Source: Bacteroidales bacterium (GTDB lineage: Bacteria; Bacteroidota; Bacteroidia; Bacteroidales; UBA10428). Taken from it: a DNA stretch of 5,390 nt. The notes beneath the pieces were generated by a model. It was not told the DNA's origin. It did no database searches and saw only the letters and a list, made by a program, of their open reading frames with translations. A program made the position numbers and the translations under genes. Where the stretch lies: positions 1-5,390 of the forward strand of contig JAFGOZ010000311.1 in NCBI GenBank assembly GCA_016926235.1, written 5' to 3'. This document shows positions 1 to 5,390 of this stretch, in pieces; position 1 is the first letter of the stretch, and each line of letters begins with the position of its first letter.

Positions 1-276
1 AAGACTGCTTACCAAAAAAGAAAAGAAAGAGAGAGGTTCCGAAGAAGAGCATCGATTGAACCAACTATCGGACATATAAAACAAGATCACCGAATGCTGA
101 TAAATTATCTCAAAGGTGTTGAAGGTGATATGATTAACACGCTTTTGGCTGGAGCAGCCTTCAATATGATGAAGATTTTACGGAGAATCCGTGAATCTGT
201 TATCAGTGTCTTAAATGAACTTATCGAAAAACTGATCTGGAAATATCAAATTCGCATAAATTATTATCAAACCTGA
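1..276 (+). CDS. IS5-family transposase, C-terminal part (cut by window edge)
   Basis: The frame is open from base 1 and encodes the last 91 residues of a DDE transposase. The end of the catalytic domain is visible: F13, R16, E20 and K27 (numbered from the window edge) fit the Y/F-x2-R-x3-E-x6-K signature of IS4/IS5-type transposases, and E20 would be the catalytic glutamate. The following stretch, with GHIKQDHRM, then NYLKG, GD and IN, and then AAFNMMKIL, is the usual C-terminal pattern of IS5-family enzymes. The two catalytic aspartates must lie upstream of the window, so intactness cannot be judged. An internal ATG at 94 would lose the catalytic glutamate and is not a real start. The protein would catalyse cut-and-paste movement of its own element and has no role in the downstream pathway. 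The family call is confident; the subgroup is not determined. Confidence 0.88.
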   Translation, partial: KTAYQKRKERERFRRRASIEPTIGHIKQDHRMLINYLKGVEGDMINTLLAGAAFNMMKILRRIRESVISVLNELIEKLIWKYQIRINYYQT

Positions 277-574
277 TTTTTAAAGGATCGATTAAGTAAT
301 ATTGTGATTGTCAACATTATATATATAAAAATTGAATTTTATATATACTTATGATAAAATTAGGTTAAAACCCTTAACATCATTTTTAAAAACTACCCTA
401 CTTGCTCCAAATAGAAATGTTCAGAAAAATTTAAAACAAAAAAAGCTATTATAAATCGATGAAATGAAGTCAAAGTAGGCATAAACAGAAGGTTAATATT
501 GGAGCCAGCAATAACTACTTGTTTAAACTCAATGAAAATTGATATTAATTTGGATAACCTAATTCGTTTACAAT
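277..574. other. AT-rich spacer between transposase and biosynthetic operon
   Basis: About 300 bases without a convincing intact gene. The first few tens of bases after the transposase stop should contain the right end of the insertion sequence, but the left terminal repeat is outside the window, so the inverted repeat and target duplication cannot be placed. The middle holds an AT-only inverted repeat (320-347). The last part, 463-588, is open in a frame different from the downstream gene and may be a gene remnant. No clear promoter or strong ribosome binding site is visible before 575. The reverse strand is open across 393-596, but that reading has no recognisable features. Confidence 0.7.
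320..347. repeat. Perfect AT-only inverted repeat, 11-base arms
   Basis: The arm TATATATAAAA (320-330) is the exact reverse complement of TTTTATATATA (337-347), with a six-base loop, ATTGAA. The arms contain no G or C, so the hairpin would be weak. It could act as a minor terminator for the transposase, lie in the junction left by the element, or be chance in very AT-rich DNA. The symmetry is certain; a function is not. Confidence 0.45.
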
Positions 575-588
575 ATGATTTCAACTGA
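463..588 (+). pseudogene. Possible decayed 5' remnant of the asparagine-synthase-like gene (different frame)
   Basis: A stop-free run of 41 codons in frame 1 ends at a TGA (586-588), overlapping the start of the next gene, which is in frame 2. Its end reads roughly as a serine/threonine-rich turn, then IDINLDNLIRLQYDF. This resembles the part of class II asparagine synthases just before the end of the glutaminase domain, where a helix rich in I, D and L precedes an aromatic residue and then a TLF-x2-I motif. The TLF motif itself is found at residues 11-13 of the downstream protein, in the other frame. A single-base frame change near 575-585 would join the two. Upstream of 463 all three frames are interrupted. 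The match is judged by eye and is weak; a chance open stretch in AT-rich DNA is a real alternative. Confidence 0.25.
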
Positions 589-1852
589 TGATGCAATTCT
601 TTTTACCCTATTTCATCATGATATTAATTCAAAGAATGACTATTTGAATTTTGATTCCCATAAATTGTTACAATTAACTCAGGGGGAAACATCAAATGAT
701 ATTAAAGAGATTTCTAGATCAATTTCTTCGGTTATAACAAAAAATATCAATGGTTTGAAGGATTCTGAAATATCAGTTACATTAACAGGAGGGTTAGACA
801 GTAGACTGATTTTAGCTGCCTTATTAAAGTTAGGTATAAAGCCCAATTGTCTAACTTATGGTAATTCAAGATCAGCAGATATTAACTTTTCAGTACTTAT
901 TACTAAAGATCTTCATCTTAATCATCATGTTGTTTCTCAGGATTATCCAAATAAAGAATGGTATTATGAATGGGTAGTTGAAACAATTAAACGTGACAAA
1001 GGGAATTCTTATTTACATCGTGCCCACAGAACACATGCAATTGCTGAGCATACAAAGTATTATAGCCCCAAGGTGTTGTTCACGGGACATATGGGTGGAG
1101 AAGGATTAAGAGGACTTTCCTACAATAATTATTTTTCTTCCAGCTTTGTTGAGTTGGTAAATGAGAGAAACAAAACTCCAAAATTGGCTGCATTGCAAAT
1201 TTTAGATAAATACTTTATCAAAGTGAAAAACAATTCGTTTGATAGTTTGATTTCCGACGTGATGAAATTACCATGGATGAAGAATAACAATGAAAATAAC
1301 AGACATTACTTTTTAACTGAACTTGTTGCCAAATTACATCATTCTCAAGATCTAAGAATATTTAATAGTTACATTCCAAATGTTATCCCAGTCTTTCTGC
1401 AGGAAGAATATCTTGTAACATTATTCAGGTCATCCTATAATTCTATTAATAGAAATAAAAAATATTTTAAATCATACAATTATCCGAGTGTTTATTGTAA
1501 GATTCTTGAACAACTATATCCTGGATTGCTTAAATACCAGCTAACAAATAGGTATTCTCCTGCAGATTATTTGAAAGGATTATGGTATTACCTACCATTA
1601 AGAGTTTATCGAAAAGTTAAATCTAGGAAAGTATATCTTCCATCATTTTCATATGGTAAGTGGTTCGAAGATTTTATTCAGGAGCATTCAAGAGAGATTG
1701 TTCCCGAATTATGGGATATTTATGATAAAGAGAAGTATTTTAATACACTAAACCAAAATAGTCATAAAAGTGATGAAGGCTATTGGCATAAATTTTCTAA
1801 TCCGATTTTTTTTGATTTGGTAAACAAGTATAAAGCTGGTAAAATCCAGTAA
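575..1852 (+). CDS. Asparagine-synthase-like ligase, synthetase domain only
   Basis: This 425-residue protein carries the ATP-pyrophosphatase (PP-loop) domain of asparagine synthases, which adenylates a carboxylate and couples it to an amine. The PP-loop is T71-GGLDS-S76, followed by a strand with CLTYGN (92-97) and D102. The second conserved loop, normally GGDELFGG, appears as TGHMGGEGLRG (170-180). The family usually has about 200 residues of class II glutaminase with a catalytic Cys2; here only about 70 residues precede the PP-loop and no such cysteine is present. The N-terminus (TLF at 11-13, YLNFD at 23-27) looks like the tail of that domain, so the gene may be 5'-truncated. The frame is closed by TAA at 560-562, so ATG 575 is the first possible ATG; no ribosome binding site supports it. 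Its stop overlaps the next start by one base (TAATG). A likely role is amide formation on a glycan or precursor. A pseudogene or a natural glutaminase-less ligase are both possible. Confidence 0.82.
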   Translation: MISTDDAILFTLFHHDINSKNDYLNFDSHKLLQLTQGETSNDIKEISRSISSVITKNINGLKDSEISVTLTGGLDSRLILAALLKLGIKPNCLTYGNSRSADINFSVLITKDLHLNHHVVSQDYPNKEWYYEWVVETIKRDKGNSYLHRAHRTHAIAEHTKYYSPKVLFTGHMGGEGLRGLSYNNYFSSSFVELVNERNKTPKLAALQILDKYFIKVKNNSFDSLISDVMKLPWMKNNNENNRHYFLTELVAKLHHSQDLRIFNSYIPNVIPVFLQEEYLVTLFRSSYNSINRNKKYFKSYNYPSVYCKILEQLYPGLLKYQLTNRYSPADYLKGLWYYLPLRVYRKVKSRKVYLPSFSYGKWFEDFIQEHSREIVPELWDIYDKEKYFNTLNQNSHKSDEGYWHKFSNPIFFDLVNKYKAGKIQ

Positions 1853-2886
1853 TGAAAGTAGCTGTATTACGCGATAATCATACTGAATCTTCACTTAAGT
1901 GGGAGATGGCCTGTAAGAAATATAATCTTCTTTTCATGTCTATCAATATTTTACGTAATGATTGGCTCGAACTGATAAGAGAGTTTGATCCTTCATTCTG
2001 TGTGACACGTCCCCCCGGAGACATTTTGCAGAATAAAAGGATCTTTGACGAGAAAATATTCTTTTTACAATATTTTACAGATTATCTTGTGTATCCCGGT
2101 TTTCTCGAAACATTTATTTATGAAAACAAATCGGCATTAGCCTGGTTCCTTAAAACAAATAACATACCACATCCTGTTACTTACGTAAGTTCAGACAGGG
2201 AGGAAGCAGCCGATATTCTGGAACAAGTATCATTTCCTCTTGTTGCAAAAACAGTAATTGGAGCTGCTGGTTCAGGAGTTAAAATTCTTCAATCAAAAAA
2301 AGAAGCTGAGAATTATATCAGAAAAACTTACTCAAAAGGAATCCGAAGACGTTTCGGACCAAACAGAAAGGTCGGCACTCCCCGGTCATGGATTAATAAA
2401 GCGATTCAATCACCGGAATATTTTTTTAAGAAATTGCAGCAATACCGTGAACGAAATGATGACATTCAGGAAGGCATTCTGATCTTTCAGGAATATATTG
2501 AGCATGAATTTGAATGGCGTTGTGTTAGAATAGGTGATTCTTATTTTGCATATAAAAAACTGAAGATCGGTGAAAAGGCCAGTGGCTCAAAGCAATTTGA
2601 GTATGGCCCTCCTCCGATTGAATTATTAGATTTTACCAGGAGATTGTGTGAAGAATTCAAATTCTTGTTTATGTCAGTGGACATATTCTATAATGATAAA
2701 CGTATTTTGGTTAATGAACTCCAGACTATTTTTGGGCATAAAAACCCTTACATATGCAAGGTGAACGATCAAACCGGAAGATACTTATTTAATAACGGAA
2801 CATGGGAATTTCAGACAGGGGATTTCAATAGGAACGAATCCTATAATTTACGTTTGGAAGAAATAATCAAGATTTACGGTGGCTAA
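1852..2886 (+). CDS. ATP-grasp ligase, RimK / D-Ala-D-Ala ligase-like
   Basis: A 344-residue cytosolic ATP-grasp enzyme, expected to make an acyl-phosphate from a carboxylate and join it to an amine or amino acid. Residues 1-90 form the pre-ATP-grasp region. K93 begins the NKSALAWFL helix, followed by IPHP. P129-K133 and G137-AAGSG-V143 form the nucleotide-binding lysine and glycine-rich loop. Q213-EYI begins the adenine-contacting hinge, followed by a WR-x-VRIGD strand. D277 and E289 are probable magnesium ligands. The usual final asparagine of the E-x-N motif is replaced by glutamine (ELQ, 289-291), followed by TIFG. A basic, aromatic insert of about 50 residues (roughly 160-210) lies between the glycine loop and the hinge. 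The ATG overlaps the stop of the upstream gene, and the end overlaps the glycosyltransferase start by eight bases. The family is secure; the substrate is unknown. Attachment of an amino acid to a sugar acid is an inference from context. Confidence 0.88.
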   Translation: MKVAVLRDNHTESSLKWEMACKKYNLLFMSINILRNDWLELIREFDPSFCVTRPPGDILQNKRIFDEKIFFLQYFTDYLVYPGFLETFIYENKSALAWFLKTNNIPHPVTYVSSDREEAADILEQVSFPLVAKTVIGAAGSGVKILQSKKEAENYIRKTYSKGIRRRFGPNRKVGTPRSWINKAIQSPEYFFKKLQQYRERNDDIQEGILIFQEYIEHEFEWRCVRIGDSYFAYKKLKIGEKASGSKQFEYGPPPIELLDFTRRLCEEFKFLFMSVDIFYNDKRILVNELQTIFGHKNPYICKVNDQTGRYLFNNGTWEFQTGDFNRNESYNLRLEEIIKIYGG

Positions 2887-3976
2887 CAATAATATTCTTG
2901 TACTTGTGCCTTCACCAAACTCAATTGGTGGTGTATCTCATTATTATCAACAATTACGGCCATATTTACCAAATAATTTTAGATATTTTAGAAGGGGAGT
3001 AAGATACCAATATAACAATTTTGCACATCTGATCTATCCTTTAGTTTTTATTTGGGATATTATGAGATTTTTTCTCATCTCCTCTGGACGAAGAGTATCT
3101 TTGATCCTCATAAATACGTCATTTGGTATAACCGGAATAATCAGAGATAGTATTTTCATCAGAATAAGTAAAGTATTTGGAAAGAAAAACATTGTTTTCT
3201 TTAGAGGGATTGATGAAAAAATTATTTCTGAAATAACTGATAGTAAACTTTTATGGAATTTGTTTAGAAAAACTTTTCTTACTGTTGATGAAATCTGGGT
3301 TTTGTCCCGTCAATTCTCTGATAAATTGAAGTCATGGGGATATAAAGGTGGTTTAAGAATAGAAACAACACTGGTTGATAGCGCTTTACTGGAAGCCTTT
3401 AATATCGAATCCATTAAGGAGAAGTATAATAATACAGATCTCATTCATATATTATTCATGTCGCGCCTTGAAAAAATCAAAGGAATATATGAGACTATTG
3501 ATTCTTTCCGGATATTTATGCAGAAGTACCCTAATTCTTTATTGCATATTTGTGGTGATGGTAAAGAAAAAAATAATATTCTGAAATATATTGGTGATGA
3601 TTTGAACGGGTCAATAGAGTACAAGGGGTATGTTTTGGGACAGCCAAAATCAGAAATTTTTAGTAAGACGCATTTATTTATTTTCCCTTCTCAGAGGGAG
3701 GGGATGCCCAATGTTGTTCTGGAAGCAATGGCTTTTGGCGTCCCTGTACTGACAACAAAAGTTGGTGGTATATCTGATTTTTTTGAGGAAGGGAAGATGG
3801 GTTTTATAATTAATCAAAAAGATCCAGAGAAAATTGCTGAACTGATGATACAAACATTGGAAGATAAGGATTTATGCAAATCTATTGCTTCATATAATTA
3901 CGATTTTGCAAAAAAGCATTATTATGTCCAGATTGTTGCTGAACGTATTAAAACATACGTAAACAGGTTTCTATAA
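2879..3976 (+). CDS. Glycosyltransferase, GT4 family (GT-B fold)
   Basis: A 365-residue glycosyltransferase of the retaining GT4 type, which moves a sugar from a nucleotide donor to a lipid-linked or oligosaccharide acceptor at the inner membrane face. The N-terminal Rossmann half has a glycine-rich acceptor loop, S15-IGGVS-S20. A hydrophobic stretch near residues 50-70 may touch the membrane. The C-terminal donor half has SRLEKIKG (R196, K201), which would bind the donor phosphates, GDG at 226-228, and the hallmark E274-x7-E282 motif inside EGMPNVVLEAMAFGVPV, followed by TKVGGISDF. The start is GTG at 2879: it is the only choice that keeps the first strand (ILVLVPSP), since the next ATG would remove about 60 residues. 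The start lies inside the end of the upstream gene (eight-base overlap), so translation is probably coupled. Length is normal for the family. Donor and acceptor sugars cannot be told. Confidence 0.93.
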   Translation: MANNNILVLVPSPNSIGGVSHYYQQLRPYLPNNFRYFRRGVRYQYNNFAHLIYPLVFIWDIMRFFLISSGRRVSLILINTSFGITGIIRDSIFIRISKVFGKKNIVFFRGIDEKIISEITDSKLLWNLFRKTFLTVDEIWVLSRQFSDKLKSWGYKGGLRIETTLVDSALLEAFNIESIKEKYNNTDLIHILFMSRLEKIKGIYETIDSFRIFMQKYPNSLLHICGDGKEKNNILKYIGDDLNGSIEYKGYVLGQPKSEIFSKTHLFIFPSQREGMPNVVLEAMAFGVPVLTTKVGGISDFFEEGKMGFIINQKDPEKIAELMIQTLEDKDLCKSIASYNYDFAKKHYYVQIVAERIKTYVNRFL

Positions 3977-3978
3977 GG

Positions 3979-5133
3979 ATGATAGAGGAGAGTTTAAAAT
4001 CACTAGTTAGCTACATTGAAAGAGAATCATTTAAAGGTTATGACCCTTATGATATCCTTAATTCTAAAATTGATTTTCTAAAGATTGGCACCAAAGCTGC
4101 TGCTATTCTTACCCAGATACACAAAAGAAATCCTGTAAATGTCCGTTCTTTCATTGGTATCAAAAAGGAAATAAATCCCAAAGGTGCAGGATTATTATTG
4201 AAAGCATATTGCCTCCTGTATTGTAAAACACATGATAGTAAATATCTGGAGAAAGCTGATTTTTTATTTAGTTGGTTATCCCAAAATATTTCTAAAGGCT
4301 ATTCAGGAAAATGTTGGGGTTATAATTTTGACTGGGCTTCTCCGGGAAGTTATTTGAAAGCTTATACACCATCTGTTGTCGTTACATCATTTATTATTGA
4401 TGGTATATTTGAATATTACAAGATAACAAATTCAAAAGAGGCCGCAGAAATAATAAGAAGCAGTGCCAGTTATATAATTAACGATATTCCGGTAACTCAT
4501 TTTAAGGAAGGTATTTCTTTTGCTTATACTCATTTGTCTAAAGGTTGTTGTTATAACGCAAGCCTGCTTGCTGCTGAGATTCTGGCTAAGACGGATTTCA
4601 TCAACAATACAGCCGAATACACCTCATTGGTGAATAAGGCGGTTGATTTTGTCCTCTCAAAACAGATGCCTGACGGAAGATGGAATTATAGTTACAACAC
4701 AGATAATGGTACTGAAAGGGAGCAAATCGACTTCCATCAGGGTTTCATATTGGTCTCTCTGGATCAGATTAACAGCTTAATGGGATTTGTGCGAACAGAT
4801 ATTAAGGAAGCTGTTAAAAAAGGATTATCATATTACCGTAATAAACAATTCTTTGATTCAGGTCAGGCTTTATGGCGAATACCTTACAAATGGCCTGTTG
4901 ATATTCATAATCAGAGCCAGGGGATCATTACTTTTACAAGGTTACAGAAATATGGAGCTGATTATATCAGTTTTGCGCAAAAGGTTGCAGAATGGACTAT
5001 TGAGAATATGCTATCTGATAATGGCTATTTCTATTATCGTAAAAATCTATTGTGCACAAATAAAATACCATATATGCGCTGGTCTCAGGCCTGGATGATG
5101 TTAGCCCTGGCAGAATTAATTTCCAATGAATAA
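3979..5133 (+). CDS. Predicted alpha/alpha-toroid polysaccharide biosynthesis protein, VpsJ-like
   Basis: A 384-residue protein without signal peptide or membrane segments, made of repeated helix pairs that suggest an alpha/alpha-toroid fold such as in terpene cyclases, glycoside hydrolases or uronyl epimerases. Conserved-looking blocks are CWGYNFDW (112-119) followed by TPSVVVTSF, then QMPDGRWNYS, DFHQGF (251-256), WPVDIHNQSQG (305-315) and YMRWSQAWMMLALAE near the C-terminus (365-379). From memory, this block pattern occurs in proteins of exopolysaccharide operons annotated as VpsJ-like or, mistakenly, as delta-aminolevulinate dehydratase; this could not be checked here. The conserved D, H, W and R residues suggest sugar binding or catalysis, for example epimerisation or trimming of a nascent chain, but no reaction is established. 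The ATG follows the glycosyltransferase stop after two bases, with AAGG directly before it. Its end overlaps the next gene by eight bases. Confidence 0.72.
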   Translation: MIEESLKSLVSYIERESFKGYDPYDILNSKIDFLKIGTKAAAILTQIHKRNPVNVRSFIGIKKEINPKGAGLLLKAYCLLYCKTHDSKYLEKADFLFSWLSQNISKGYSGKCWGYNFDWASPGSYLKAYTPSVVVTSFIIDGIFEYYKITNSKEAAEIIRSSASYIINDIPVTHFKEGISFAYTHLSKGCCYNASLLAAEILAKTDFINNTAEYTSLVNKAVDFVLSKQMPDGRWNYSYNTDNGTEREQIDFHQGFILVSLDQINSLMGFVRTDIKEAVKKGLSYYRNKQFFDSGQALWRIPYKWPVDIHNQSQGIITFTRLQKYGADYISFAQKVAEWTIENMLSDNGYFYYRKNLLCTNKIPYMRWSQAWMMLALAELISNE

Positions 5134-5390
5134 ATCTTTACCCGGGGCCATAATCATTGAAGGTCATGTTCAGGGTTTAAGCAATGCCAGGTCTCTTGGT
5201 GAGGCCGGTATACCGGTTTATGTCGTTGACAAATCAGATTGCGTTGCCCGGTATTCCAAATTCTGTATGAAATTTTTCCGCAGCCCTGATTTTCAGGCAG
5301 AGGAATTTGCTGATTTTTTAATCGAGCTTGGAGAACAGGAAAATCTTAAAGGCTGGCTTCTGCTTCCATCAAATGATCATGCTGTATATA
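5126..5390 (+). CDS. Second ATP-grasp protein, carboxylate-amine-ligase-like, N-terminal part (cut by window edge)
   Basis: The first 88 residues of a protein that runs off the window. The sequence starts with a short hydrophobic strand (AIIIEGHVQGLSNARSLG, residues 8-25), then IPVYVVDK, then a CVARYSKFC segment, and ends in a strand before LPSNDHAV. This is the Rossmann-like pre-ATP-grasp domain seen in CarB-like carboxylate-amine ligases that are common in polysaccharide loci: the N-A-R-S-L-G helix and the ARYS segment are typical. The nucleotide-binding and metal-binding parts are beyond the window, so activity cannot be judged. The ATG at 5126 lies within the end of the upstream gene (eight-base overlap), indicating coupled translation. 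GC content is clearly higher here than in the rest of the operon. The family call rests on the N-terminus only. Confidence 0.72.
   Translation, partial: MNKSLPGAIIIEGHVQGLSNARSLGEAGIPVYVVDKSDCVARYSKFCMKFFRSPDFQAEEFADFLIELGEQENLKGWLLLPSNDHAVY

Noticed and set aside
94..276. A separate 60-residue gene starting at ATG 94
   Set aside because: The same frame is open to the window edge and encodes transposase catalytic sequence upstream, so this is the end of a longer protein.
545..552. TTAATTTG as a Bacteroidota-type -7 promoter element (TAnnTTTG)
   Set aside because: One key base differs, the nearest upstream TTG (519-521) is spaced too far, and the leader would be only about a dozen bases long.
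393..596. Reverse-strand open frame of 67 codons
   Set aside because: It has no recognisable domain, no partner genes on that strand and lies across AT-rich spacer where chance open frames are expected; it also overlaps the start of the plus-strand gene.
575..1852. Calling the first gene asnB (asparagine synthesis for metabolism)
   Set aside because: The glutaminase domain is missing, the second active-site loop is divergent and the gene sits in a glycan operon, so a housekeeping role is unlikely.
2258..2482. 74-codon plus-strand frame inside the first ATP-grasp gene
   Set aside because: It is a shadow in another frame of a well-supported gene and has no recognisable sequence.
4787..5098. 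103-codon plus-strand frame inside the toroid-protein gene
   Set aside because: It overlaps fully, in another frame, a gene with clear conserved blocks; the length is explained by low stop frequency in that frame.
1..5390. CRISPR array, tRNA, rRNA or riboswitch
   Set aside because: No regularly spaced repeats, no cloverleaf-like or rRNA-like segment and no riboswitch-like leader were seen on either strand by eye.

Overview
The window is AT-rich DNA. It contains the tail of an IS5-family insertion sequence, then a run of five tightly packed plus-strand genes that look like part of an exopolysaccharide, capsule or surface-glycan locus. The low GC content, the lack of strong Shine-Dalgarno sequences before most starts, and the gene types suggest a Bacteroidota-like bacterium. 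This taxonomic reading is an inference; no marker gene is present.

Layout: 1-276 is the C-terminal end of a DDE transposase, cut by the window edge. 277-574 is a very AT-rich spacer with no convincing intact gene. It holds an AT-only inverted repeat and, just before the first biosynthetic gene, a short open stretch in another frame that may be a decayed 5' end of that gene. 575-1852 encodes the synthetase half of an asparagine-synthase-like enzyme without a recognisable glutaminase domain. 1852-2886 encodes a RimK/D-Ala-D-Ala-ligase-like ATP-grasp enzyme. 2879-3976 encodes a GT4-type glycosyltransferase with a GTG start. 3979-5133 encodes a predicted alpha/alpha-toroid protein resembling the VpsJ-type proteins of polysaccharide loci. 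5126-5390 is the start of a second ATP-grasp protein, of the carboxylate-amine-ligase/CarB-like kind, which runs off the window.

The junctions are a 1-base overlap, an 8-base overlap, a 2-base gap and another 8-base overlap, so the five genes almost certainly form one translationally coupled operon. Three of the five products belong to families that use ATP to activate carboxylates, usually to form amide bonds. The best working idea is that the locus makes a glycan carrying amide-linked groups, such as amidated uronic acids or attached amino acids. No substrate can be read from the sequence. The main loose end is whether the first gene is a damaged remnant of a full-length asparagine synthase, cut back near the insertion sequence, or a naturally short stand-alone ligase.
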